A DNA stretch of 64,000 nt from an uncultured Lachnospiraceae bacterium. Its GTDB lineage: Bacteria; Bacillota; Clostridia; Lachnospirales; Lachnospiraceae. Where the stretch lies: contig CAMWJF010000010.1 in assembly GCA_947174505.1 (NCBI GenBank), forward strand, positions 1-64,000, read 5' to 3'. The notes under the pieces are model-generated. The model saw only the letters and a program-made list of their open reading frames with translations. It was not told the DNA's origin and made no database searches. This document shows, one piece after another, positions 25,873 through 33,965 of this stretch. Both the position numbers and the translations under genes were made by a program. The first letter of the stretch is position 1. Every line of letters begins with the position of its first letter.

Positions 25873-26994
25873 CTATGCCAGAAGTACGTCCTTCACCCTC
25901 TCCAGCGTGTCCCTGATCTGAATGTGCTGGGGACATGCCTCCTCGCATTTCCCGCATTTGACACAATCGCCGGCGGATTTCTGTCCATGGCCGCCCACAA
26001 GCCACCCCTCCTGATGCCTTGCCCTTTCAATATCGCTGTAAAGCGTCAGGTAGTTCATGGCCGTGAAAGAACCGGAAATACCGATATTCATCGGGCAGAC
26101 CTTCGCGCAGTAGTTGCAGGAAGTACATGGGATGAGCGGAATCTTTTTCAGCTCCTCCTGCGCCTTTTTCAGCGTCTCCCGCTGGCTTTCGGAAAGCCCC
26201 GTGAAGGATTTCATGTAAGACAGATTGTCCTTCATCTGCTCCACTGTACTCATCCCGGAAAGAACCGTAATCACGCCCTCTAAACCAGCCGCAAAGCGTA
26301 CTGCCCAGGAGGCAGTGGAGCTGTCCGGCTCCGCCTCCTTCATTATTTTCTCCACGGACGGCGGCGGAGTCGCAAGCATCCCGCCCTTGACAGGCTCCAT
26401 AATCACGACCGGTTTTCCATACTTTCTCGCCACTTCGTAGCAGTGTCCCGACTGCACCGCCGGATTGTCCCAGTCCGCATAGTTGACCTGAAGCTGTACA
26501 AATTCCATCTCCGGGTGCGCCTGCAGGATCGCCTCTAATTCCTCCGGCGTGGAATGAAAAGAAAAGCCCACATGCTTAACCAGCCCCTCCTTCTTCTTTT
26601 CCAGCAACCAGTTCCACATGTCAAAGTCATCAAAATAGCGCGATCTGCTTTCTCCCAGATTGTGTAGCAGATAGAAATCAAAATATCCCGCTCCAGTCTG
26701 CTTTAACGATGTGTCAAACTGGGCGTAAGCCTCCTCCCTGGTTTTGCAGTTAATCCACGCCGCATTTTTGGTGGCAAGCTGATAGCTCTCTCTCGGATAG
26801 CGCTCCACCAGCGCCTGTCTGATCGCATCCTCACTCCCCGCATAGGCCCACGCCGTGTCAAAATAGGTAAAACCGGCCTCCATAAAAAGGTCTACCATAT
26901 CCTTTACCTGCTCCACGTCAATCACACCATCCTTTTGCGGCAGGCGCATCAGGCCGAATCCCAGCTTTTTGATTTCCTCACCAAGATATCCCAT
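25873..26994 (-). CDS. aldo/keto reductase with C-terminal 4Fe-4S domain
   Basis: A 373-residue protein. The N-terminal barrel (1-280) begins KLGFGLMRLP and has the catalytic Asp/Tyr region TYFDTAWAYAGSEDA near 38-52; the C-terminal part has two cluster motifs, CTSCNYCAKVCP near 290 and CVKCGKCEEACP near 345. This is the fused AKR/ferredoxin type common in anaerobes, probably exchanging electrons between ferredoxin-like clusters and a carbonyl substrate. ATG follows GGAGAGAGAAAAAT. It is divergent from the transporter-merR operon and is preceded by a MerR-type promoter. Confidence 0.92.
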   Translation of the reverse strand: MGYLGEEIKKLGFGLMRLPQKDGVIDVEQVKDMVDLFMEAGFTYFDTAWAYAGSEDAIRQALVERYPRESYQLATKNAAWINCKTREEAYAQFDTSLKQTGAGYFDFYLLHNLGESRSRYFDDFDMWNWLLEKKKEGLVKHVGFSFHSTPEELEAILQAHPEMEFVQLQVNYADWDNPAVQSGHCYEVARKYGKPVVIMEPVKGGMLATPPPSVEKIMKEAEPDSSTASWAVRFAAGLEGVITVLSGMSTVEQMKDNLSYMKSFTGLSESQRETLKKAQEELKKIPLIPCTSCNYCAKVCPMNIGISGSFTAMNYLTLYSDIERARHQEGWLVGGHGQKSAGDCVKCGKCEEACPQHIQIRDTLERVKDVLLA

Positions 26995-27048
26995 ATTTTT
27001 CTCTCTCCTTTTCCTATGTTGCCAAAATGCTTTTCCTGTATTATGATG

Positions 27049-27079
27049 AGTATACTTGCTTCGTGTAACTCGAAGTCAA
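27049..27079 (-). promoter_or_regulatory. MerR-type promoter with dyad in a 19-bp spacer
   Basis: On the minus strand -35 TTGACT (27074-27079) and -10 TATACT (27049-27054) are 19 bp apart, the over-long spacing typical of MerR-controlled promoters. The spacer region holds a dyad CTTCG-T-GTAAC-T-CGAAG (27059-27075), perfect except for one pair. It is placed to drive the aldo/keto reductase and sits between it and the transporter-merR operon. Confidence 0.7.
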
Positions 27080-27128
27080 TACCCTTTTTCAAATTTTGAT
27101 GAAAAAGACATATGAGGAGGACTGAAAA

Positions 27129-28487
27129 GTGGAAAGAGAAAAATTCGGCTCACGGATGGGCTTTATCCTGTTATCGGCGGGATGTGCGATCGGTATCGGC
27201 AACGTGTGGAGGTTTCCGTATATTGCCGGCATGTACGGCGGCGGCATGTTTGTGCTGTTCTATCTGTTCTTCCTGATCGCCATGGGCGTGCCTGTCATGA
27301 CTATGGAGTTTGCCGTAGGGCGCGCCAGCAGAAAAAGTGTAATCAAAAGCTTCACGGAACTGGAAAGGCCCGGACAGAAATGGCACCTGCACGGCTATCT
27401 TGGCATGGCGGGCAATTATCTGCTGATGATGTTCTACACCACCGTGGCCGGATGGATGCTGTATTATTTCTATCAGATGCTTTCCGGCAAGTTTGTCGGA
27501 AAAGACACCGCTCAGGTGGCGGACATGTTTCAGGGCATGCTGGAAAATCCCCTGGTACTGACTACGGTAATGGTCATCATCGTGGCATCCGGCATTCTGG
27601 TATGCTCACTCGGCCTGCAGAAGGGCGTTGAGAAAATTACCAAGATTATGATGACGCTGCTCCTTTTTATTATTGTAATACTTGCCGTGCGCGGCATGAC
27701 ACTGCCTGGCGGCATGGAGGGAATGAAATTTTATCTTCTGCCCGATGTGCAGAGAATGCAGGATGTAGGCATTGTGGAAACTGTCATCGCGGCCATGAAT
27801 CAGGCATTTTTCACCCTCAGTCTGGGAATCGGTTCCATGGCCATATTCGGAAGCTATATTGGTAAAAGCCGTACGCTGTTTGGCGAGTCAGTCAATATCG
27901 CCATTCTGGATACTTTTGTGGCGCTCGTATCGGGACTCATCATTTTTCCGACCTGCTTCTCCTTTGATATCAGCCCGGATATGGGACCCAGTCTGATCTT
28001 CATCACACTGCCCAATATTTTTAACCATATGGCAGGCGGACGGGTATGGGGAACGCTTTTCTTTGTATTTATGACGTTTGCGGCGTTCTCCACAATCCTG
28101 GCGGTGTTTGAGAACATCATATCGTGCGGGATGGATCTATTTGGCTGGAGCAGGAAAAAATCCTGTATGGTCAATCTTGCCGCCCTTACCGTGCTCTCCC
28201 TGCCCTGTGTGTTCGGATATAATATATGGTCGGCATTCCAGCCTCTTGGAGCGGGGAGTACGGTTCTTGATCTGGAAGATTTTATCGTCAGCAATATACT
28301 CCTGCCGGTGGGCGCACTCGTCTATCTGCTGTTCTGCGTAACCAGGTACGGCTGGGGATTTGAGAATTACCTGAAAGAGACCAATACTGGCGAGGGTCTG
28401 AAAATGCCGAAAGGAATCCGCATCTATGTGACTTACATCCTGCCGGTGCTGCTTCTCTTCCTGATCGTGAAGGGGTGGATTGGCTGA
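27129..28487 (+). CDS. NSS family sodium-dependent transporter
   Basis: A 452-residue LeuT-fold transporter with about eleven membrane segments. GFILLSAGCAIGIGNVWRFPY at the N-terminus holds the unwound first helix with the Na+ and substrate sites. These proteins usually carry amino acids or related amines; the substrate is not evident. Start is GTG after TGAGGAGGACTGAAAA. It is followed 20 bp later by a merR-type gene, apparently in one operon, and is divergent from the aldo/keto reductase. Confidence 0.92.
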   Translation: MEREKFGSRMGFILLSAGCAIGIGNVWRFPYIAGMYGGGMFVLFYLFFLIAMGVPVMTMEFAVGRASRKSVIKSFTELERPGQKWHLHGYLGMAGNYLLMMFYTTVAGWMLYYFYQMLSGKFVGKDTAQVADMFQGMLENPLVLTTVMVIIVASGILVCSLGLQKGVEKITKIMMTLLLFIIVILAVRGMTLPGGMEGMKFYLLPDVQRMQDVGIVETVIAAMNQAFFTLSLGIGSMAIFGSYIGKSRTLFGESVNIAILDTFVALVSGLIIFPTCFSFDISPDMGPSLIFITLPNIFNHMAGGRVWGTLFFVFMTFAAFSTILAVFENIISCGMDLFGWSRKKSCMVNLAALTVLSLPCVFGYNIWSAFQPLGAGSTVLDLEDFIVSNILLPVGALVYLLFCVTRYGWGFENYLKETNTGEGLKMPKGIRIYVTYILPVLLLFLIVKGWIG

Positions 28488-28507
28488 TGCCGGAAGGAGA
28501 TGTTTAC

Positions 28508-28912
28508 ATGACCTATACCGTCAAAGAATTTGCGGAAATGTTTCACGCGACGGAACATACGGTGCGCTACTACACAGATATCGGTCTGCTGCCCTGTCAG
28601 AGGGACGGCGGAAACCATCGGCTGTTCGATGAATCCGCCGTCAACTGGATGCGTGGAATCACATATCTGAAAAGCTGTGGCATGCCGATTAAGGAAATCA
28701 AAAGATACTTTGATTTATGTCAGATGGAAGAATCTGAAGAAAACCTGCTGGCAAGATATAAGATCATCGCCAGACAGCGGGAGGCCGCCCATCAAAAAGC
28801 AGCGGAGGCAAAAGCCACCGCTGACTATATGGATCACAAATGCAGACACTATGAAGAAATTCTGGCAGGCCGTATCCCCGATGACACCAATCCGGCCAAC
28901 TGGTCGGATTAG
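28508..28912 (+). CDS. MerR family transcriptional regulator
   Basis: A 134-residue regulator: winged helix-turn-helix at residues 2-70 (YTVKEFAEMF...HTVRYYTDIGLLP) followed by a long dimerisation helix (80-120). No cysteine pattern for metal sensing is evident in the helix apart from one CRHYEE. ATG follows GGAAGGAGATGTTTAC. Position after the transporter suggests it senses the transported compound; the MerR-type dyad upstream of the operon is its likely site. Confidence 0.9.
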   Translation: MTYTVKEFAEMFHATEHTVRYYTDIGLLPCQRDGGNHRLFDESAVNWMRGITYLKSCGMPIKEIKRYFDLCQMEESEENLLARYKIIARQREAAHQKAAEAKATADYMDHKCRHYEEILAGRIPDDTNPANWSD

Positions 28913-28936
28913 GCTGATGCCAATCACATTTCAGCC

Positions 28937-29953
28937 TCACCCTTCCTCCCACGGAATCAGCGGATTTTCAATCTTCTTGTCCCGCAGCATCAGGTTTTTC
29001 ACCGCCTCGTCCACGGGCATTCCGTCAAACAATACTGCGTTCACCTGCTCGATAATGGGAAGCTGCACCCCGTACTTCTCCGCAAGCCCCATAGCCGCCT
29101 TGGCAGAGTAAACGCCTTCCACCACCATCTTCACCTCATCCATGGCCTGCTCCATGGTATATCCCTTGCCGATCAGAATACCGGCCCGGCGGTTTCTGGA
29201 GTGCATGGAGGCACAAGTCACGATCAGGTCACCGATGCCGGTAAGCCCGCTGAAGGTCTCAATCCTGCCTCCCATGGCAAGCCCAAGCCTTGCGATCTCC
29301 GCAATTCCTCTGGTGATTAACGCCGCCTTCGTGTTATCTCCGTAGCCGAGACCGTCAGCGATTCCCGCCGCCAGCGCCACCACGTTCTTAAGCGCCGCGC
29401 CAAGCTCCACCCCAAGCACATCCGGCGTAATATAAACGCGGAACACTTCGTTCATAAAAATATTCTGGAGATATTCTGCCGTGGCCTTCTTCTCCGCCCC
29501 CACTACAATTGTTGTGGGAATGCCTCTGCCCACCTCCTCCGCGTGGGACGGGCCTGACAGTACCGCCACCTCCGCCTGGGGAATCTCTTCCTCTACGATC
29601 TGCGACAGTGTCAAAAGGGTCTTTTCCTCTATCCCCTTCGCCACATTGACGATGATCTGCCCCTCGCTCACATAGGGCTGCATCGAATGGGAAGTGGTTC
29701 TGGTATAAGGCGAGGGAACCGCCAGCACAAGCACATCCTTATTCCGGACGGCTGTCTCCAGATCGGTGGTAAATATCATGTCCTCCGGCAGTTTGACGCC
29801 CGGCAGCTTATCCTTATGCTCACGCTCCTTTTGCAGCATTGCAATCTCCGGCTCCATAATCGACCAGACCGTGATATTATGTCCGTTTTTGTGGAGAAGA
29901 ACCGCTAACGCCGTCCCCCAGCTTCCTGCGCCAATAATACTGATATCCGACAT
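28937..29953 (-). CDS. gpsA: NAD(P)H glycerol-3-phosphate dehydrogenase
   Basis: Makes sn-glycerol-3-phosphate from dihydroxyacetone phosphate for phospholipid synthesis. It is 338 residues with the Rossmann motif IIGAGSWGTALA at residues 5-16, the ALKNVVALAAGIADGLGYGDN substrate region near 190 and the catalytic lysine in it. ATG follows AAAGGAGTATCAT. The order der-plsY-gpsA is conserved in Firmicutes and couples G3P supply to PlsY. Confidence 0.97.
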   Translation of the reverse strand: MSDISIIGAGSWGTALAVLLHKNGHNITVWSIMEPEIAMLQKEREHKDKLPGVKLPEDMIFTTDLETAVRNKDVLVLAVPSPYTRTTSHSMQPYVSEGQIIVNVAKGIEEKTLLTLSQIVEEEIPQAEVAVLSGPSHAEEVGRGIPTTIVVGAEKKATAEYLQNIFMNEVFRVYITPDVLGVELGAALKNVVALAAGIADGLGYGDNTKAALITRGIAEIARLGLAMGGRIETFSGLTGIGDLIVTCASMHSRNRRAGILIGKGYTMEQAMDEVKMVVEGVYSAKAAMGLAEKYGVQLPIIEQVNAVLFDGMPVDEAVKNLMLRDKKIENPLIPWEEG

Positions 29954-30073
29954 ATGATACTCCTTTCCTGTTTTTCCTGCCGCTTCCTCTTCTTTGCATA
30001 CTTCCTGCATCTCTGCTGCCGCTGCTTTCCGGCTGCCGCTCCTTACATCTTTACAGCCTGACGCCGCGCACGT

Positions 30074-30757
30074 TCAGTTTTGCACGGATTTACCTTCTGC
30101 CGTTTCCTCCGCCCCTGTGTTTTTGTGGGTCAGGTAGGTTTTACGCTCCGTACCGCTTACAAGCCGCCTGATGTTCTCCCTGTGTTTCCAGTACGCCATA
30201 ACCGTCAGAAGCCCCGCTATGACATACATCTCAATCAACAGCGCCTGCGACATACCGAATATCCCCATCTGCCCCAAAATAATCAGTTCAACCAGAAATC
30301 CCGCGTACACCAGAAGTGATCCCAGAGACACATAATGGGTGATGAAAAATGCACCGAAAAATAATATAACTCCCATCGGAATCAGGTACGGGTGAAAAGA
30401 AAGAATCAGTCCCGCCGTAGCCGCAATGCCTTTTCCGCCTTTAAATTTGAGGTAAAAGGGGAAGTTATGTCCGATAATCGCCCCCGCCGCCGTATACATT
30501 TTCAGCAGATAGACCATGTCCGGGTGGCTGCCGCCGAAGATAACACCTGTAATCACTACTGCCAGAATGCATTTCATAATGTCTCCCAGCAGCACCAGAA
30601 GACCGGCCTTCGTCCCAAATACCCGGAGCGTATTCGTCGTACCCGCATTGCCGCTCCCGTAATTTCTGATATCAATACCGTGCAGTCTCCCATAAATATA
30701 AGCTGTCTGGAAAAGTCCAAACACGTAGCCGATCAGTAAGCAAAAGATCCGTTCCAC
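30074..30757 (-). CDS. plsY: glycerol-3-phosphate acyltransferase PlsY
   Basis: A 227-residue membrane enzyme with about five to six hydrophobic segments that transfers acyl groups from acyl-phosphate to glycerol-3-phosphate. The three PlsY motifs are visible: GSGNAGTTNTLR near residue 35, HNFPFYLKFKGGKGIAAT near 98-115 and the region near YVSLGSLL. Start is GTG after AAAGGATAACAGATAAAA, only 2 bp after the der stop. The basic C-terminal tail extends beyond the usual length. Confidence 0.95.
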   Translation of the reverse strand: MERIFCLLIGYVFGLFQTAYIYGRLHGIDIRNYGSGNAGTTNTLRVFGTKAGLLVLLGDIMKCILAVVITGVIFGGSHPDMVYLLKMYTAAGAIIGHNFPFYLKFKGGKGIAATAGLILSFHPYLIPMGVILFFGAFFITHYVSLGSLLVYAGFLVELIILGQMGIFGMSQALLIEMYVIAGLLTVMAYWKHRENIRRLVSGTERKTYLTHKNTGAEETAEGKSVQN

Positions 30758-30759
30758 TT

Positions 30760-32097
30760 TTATCTGTTATCCTTTCTCTCCCTGACAAAAAACTTCAGGG
30801 GCGTTCCCACGAAGCCGAAAGTATCCCGAATCTGATTTTCCAGATACCGCAGATAGGAAAAGTGCATCAGCTCCTTGTCGTTTACGAAAATGACAAAGGT
30901 AGGCGGCTTCACCGCAACCTGCGTCGTATAATAGATGCGCAGACGCTTTCCCTTGTCCGCCGGGGGCTGCTGCAGCGCTACCGCCTCTGTCACAATCTCG
31001 TTTAACACACCTGTCGCCACGCGCATGGAATGATTCTCATTTACCGCGTCTATCACGTCATAAAGCTTCATAAGCCGCTGTCCGCTCACAGCCGAGATAA
31101 ACATGATCTCCGCGTAGGACATAAAAGATAACACCTGTCTTATTTTCTGCGTATGTTCCTTTACCGTCTGGTTGTCCTTCTCTACGGCGTCCCATTTATT
31201 GACCGCAATAATCACGGCTTTTCCCCTGTCATGGGCAATCCCGGCGATCTTGGCGTCCTGCTCCGTCACCCCTTCCAGGGCGTCTATGATAAGCACGGCA
31301 ATATCCGCCCGCTCCACCGCCGATACCGTACGGATAATCATGTAGCGTTCCAGCTCTTCTTTTATTTTATTTTTTCTCCGAAGCCCCGCCGTATCGATAA
31401 AGACATATTCTTTCCCGTTATGGGTGATCTCTGTGTCTACCGCGTCTCTTGTCGTTCCGGCTATGTCCGAAACAATCAGACGGTTTTCCCCGATCAGACG
31501 GTTAATGATGGAGGATTTCCCTACATTCGGTTTCCCGATAATTGCCACCTTGATGCGGTCGTCTTCCTCCTCTTCCTCAGCCTCCTGCCCGAAATGGGCA
31601 ATCACCTCATCCAGAAGCTCCCCGAAACCAAGACGGTTGGTGGAAGATATGGGGTAAGGCTCCCCGATTCCCAGATTATAAAACTCATAGACATCCGCCA
31701 TATATTTCTTAAAGTCATCCACCTTATTGACCGCAAGAATCACAGGCTTATGGGACCGTCTGAGCATATCGGCCACCTTGGAATCCGCGTCCTGCAGCCC
31801 CTGCTTCACGTCTACCAGAAAAATAATCACATCCGCCGTATCTATGGCAATCTGCGCCTGCTCCCGCATCTGGGACAGAATAATATCCTTGCTCTCCGGC
31901 TCGATACCGCCCGTATCAATCAGTGTAAAATTCCGGTCAAGCCAGGAAACATCCGCGTAAATCCTGTCTCTGGTAATGCCCGGCGTATCTTTCACAATTG
32001 CGATCTTTTGACCCGCCAGCGCGTTAAACAGGGTGGATTTTCCAACATTTGGCCTTCCCACCACTGCCACAATCGGCTTGGTTCTTTTCTTACTCAT
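30760..32097 (-). CDS. der: ribosome biogenesis GTPase Der
   Basis: Double-GTPase factor for 50S ribosome assembly, 445 residues. First G domain: GRPNVGKSTLFN near residue 11, DTGGIE, NKVD; second: GKPNVGKSSIINRL near 185, DTAGLR, NKWD. A KH-like domain follows (about 355-440). ATG follows GGAGAGTATGAC. It heads the der-plsY-gpsA group. Confidence 0.97.
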   Translation of the reverse strand: MSKKRTKPIVAVVGRPNVGKSTLFNALAGQKIAIVKDTPGITRDRIYADVSWLDRNFTLIDTGGIEPESKDIILSQMREQAQIAIDTADVIIFLVDVKQGLQDADSKVADMLRRSHKPVILAVNKVDDFKKYMADVYEFYNLGIGEPYPISSTNRLGFGELLDEVIAHFGQEAEEEEEDDRIKVAIIGKPNVGKSSIINRLIGENRLIVSDIAGTTRDAVDTEITHNGKEYVFIDTAGLRRKNKIKEELERYMIIRTVSAVERADIAVLIIDALEGVTEQDAKIAGIAHDRGKAVIIAVNKWDAVEKDNQTVKEHTQKIRQVLSFMSYAEIMFISAVSGQRLMKLYDVIDAVNENHSMRVATGVLNEIVTEAVALQQPPADKGKRLRIYYTTQVAVKPPTFVIFVNDKELMHFSYLRYLENQIRDTFGFVGTPLKFFVRERKDNR

Positions 32098-32191
32098 GTC
32101 ATACTCTCCATTTTGCCTCGGAAAACAAAGTGCCACCGTTTACCCGCACAGCCCTTCTTTCCCACTGGACCAATAAGTCATATACCGCTTG

Positions 32192-32220
32192 ATTTTACAT
32201 CATCTTGGCTCTCTTGTAAA
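32192..32220 (-). promoter_or_regulatory. promoter of der-plsY-gpsA
   Basis: On the minus strand TTTACA (32215-32220) and TAAAAT (32192-32197) are separated by 17 bp, about 95 bp before the der start. Confidence 0.65.
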
Positions 32221-32273
32221 GCCAAACCCGCTTTTATTTTGGGTACATTTGATGCCGTGCCCACCGAATACTC

Positions 32274-32303
32274 TTGACATGTCCCCTCCACAAATGTTAT
32301 AAA
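32274..32303 (+). promoter_or_regulatory. promoter of the PRPP synthetase gene
   Basis: TTGACA (32274-32279) and TATAAA (32298-32303) with an 18-bp spacer, about 90 bp before the start codon. Confidence 0.75.
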
Positions 32304-32395
32304 ATTTTTGTAAGCAATCATTACCATGCGTATAAACTTGATAAGTGGAGAAAGATCGAGAGAAAATCTTTCAGCCTTGACCCATGGAGACAAAA

Positions 32396-33589
32396 ATGCC
32401 TAATACAGAACAGCTTGAACATTCTATGCCGGTAGCTGCCATGAAGCTTCTCGCTCCGAAGGCGGCCCTTCCTCTGGCAGAAAAAGTAAACAGTCATCTG
32501 GTGGAATACCGCCGCGACCTGCAGAACAAGGTCAAAAACGATCCGGCCTTCCACGGTTATATGGAAGACAATTATCTGATGGAGGTGGCGTGTCCCCGCT
32601 TCGGAACCGGAGAAGGCAAGGCCGTATTATATGATTCCGTAAGAGGCAAGGACGTCTTCCTGCTGACTGATGTCTGTAACCACAGCATCACCTATCATAT
32701 GAACGGTTTCACGAACCATATGTCTCCCGATGACCACTATCAGGACTTAAAACGGGTCATTTCTGCCATAAACGGCAAAGCGCACCGTATCAATGTGATC
32801 ATGCCCTTCCTCTACGAGGGGCGGCAGCACAAAAGAAACGGCAGGGAATCGCTTGACTGCGCTTATGCCATCAAAGAGCTGATGGATATGGGCGTATCCA
32901 ATTTTATTACCTTTGACGCCCATGATCCCCGGGTACAGAATTCCGTACCCATCAAGGGTTTCGATAATTTCATGCCCCCCTACCAGTTTATCCGGGCGCT
33001 GCTTCGCATGGAAAAAAATCTGATAATAGACAAGTATCATACCATTGTCATCAGCCCCGATGAGGGCGCGCTGGACAGGGCCGTATATCTGGCCAACGTT
33101 CTCGGCGTAGACACGGGCATGTTTTATAAGCGCCGGGATTACTCCACGATTGTAAACGGGAAAAATCCCATTGTAGCGCATGAATTTCTGGGAGAAAATA
33201 TTGACGGTAAGGATGTCATCGTCATCGACGACATGATCTCCTCCGGCGGCAGTATGATTGACACCGCCAGACAGTTAAAGAAAATGAACGCCAAGCGTGT
33301 CTTCATCTGCTGTACGTTCGGGCTGTTCACGGACGGACTCTCCGCCTTTGACGCCGCCTACGAGAAATGCCACTTTGATCGGATTGTTACCACGAACCTC
33401 TGCTATCAGCCACCGGAGCTTAAAGAAAAGCCGTACTACATAGAAGCGGATATGAGTAAGTTCATCGCATCCATCATCGACTTTATGAACCACGATGCGT
33501 CCATGGCAAATATCTACACGCCTACAGACAAGATCCATCAGGTTCTTGCAAAGTATAATAACCGCGAGGTGAGCGGACTGGATATCTGA
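32396..33589 (+). CDS. prs: ribose-phosphate pyrophosphokinase, long form
   Basis: Makes PRPP from ribose 5-phosphate and ATP for nucleotide, His and Trp synthesis. About 397 residues, longer than the usual 310-320. The PRPP-binding loop VIVIDDMISSGGSM is near residue 280; the catalytic-flap region reads VIMPFLYEGRQHKRNGRESL near 130-150 and the usual DLHA-type motif is FDAHDPRVQ near 175. The extra N-terminal 60 residues have no family match I recognise. The chosen ATG follows GGAGACAAAA; an ATG 12 bp earlier lacks a site. This variant could be a paralogue with altered regulation. Confidence 0.85.
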   Translation: MPNTEQLEHSMPVAAMKLLAPKAALPLAEKVNSHLVEYRRDLQNKVKNDPAFHGYMEDNYLMEVACPRFGTGEGKAVLYDSVRGKDVFLLTDVCNHSITYHMNGFTNHMSPDDHYQDLKRVISAINGKAHRINVIMPFLYEGRQHKRNGRESLDCAYAIKELMDMGVSNFITFDAHDPRVQNSVPIKGFDNFMPPYQFIRALLRMEKNLIIDKYHTIVISPDEGALDRAVYLANVLGVDTGMFYKRRDYSTIVNGKNPIVAHEFLGENIDGKDVIVIDDMISSGGSMIDTARQLKKMNAKRVFICCTFGLFTDGLSAFDAAYEKCHFDRIVTTNLCYQPPELKEKPYYIEADMSKFIASIIDFMNHDASMANIYTPTDKIHQVLAKYNNREVSGLDI

Positions 33590-33605
33590 GGCTTCTGATA
33601 ATCGT

Positions 33606-33644
33606 AAAAACTGCCGCCCTGCTTTACACAGGTGCGGCAGTTTT
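33606..33644 (+). terminator. intrinsic terminator after prs
   Basis: AAAACTGCCGC pairs with GCGGCAGTTTT around a 12-nt loop, 16 bp after the prs stop. Confidence 0.88.
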
Positions 33645-33680
33645 CTGCTTTCTGAATTTCAGGCAGGAAACTTCGGCTGC

Positions 33681-33833
33681 TTACTGCCTTTTGTCTTCAC
33701 TGCAAAGAAGTTCATACTTTTTTTTGATCTCTTCAAAATCTTCCAGCGTTTTACAGCTCTGCAGATCATTGTTAATCCGTTCCCGTTCCAATTGACGCGC
33801 AAGTTTTTCAATCACTTCTGCATTTGTCGGCAT
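33681..33833 (-). CDS. small acidic/basic helical protein of 50 residues
   Basis: Not recognised. ATG follows AGGTGATAAT and a full promoter lies upstream, so it is probably real. The 50 residues are highly charged and predicted helical (MPTNAEVIEKLARQLE...EIKKKYELLCSEDKRQ), with two cysteines. No membrane segment. It sits on the minus strand between prs and the large histidine kinase gene with its own promoter. Confidence 0.65.
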   Translation of the reverse strand: MPTNAEVIEKLARQLERERINNDLQSCKTLEDFEEIKKKYELLCSEDKRQ

Positions 33834-33877
33834 ATTATCACCTGCTTTCAAAAACATAGGTTATCGCTGCTACAATA

Positions 33878-33906
33878 ATTATACAAGCCGGAAAGAAAGA
33901 ACGCAA
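33878..33906 (-). promoter_or_regulatory. promoter of the 50-residue protein gene
   Basis: On the minus strand TTGCGT (33901-33906), 17 bp, TATAAT (33878-33883), about 45 bp before the ATG. Confidence 0.7.
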
Positions 33907-33965
33907 GTAACTATTTCATACAAGCCGAAGCATGTACAGTTGAAACAGTGAAAGGATCTGAACTG

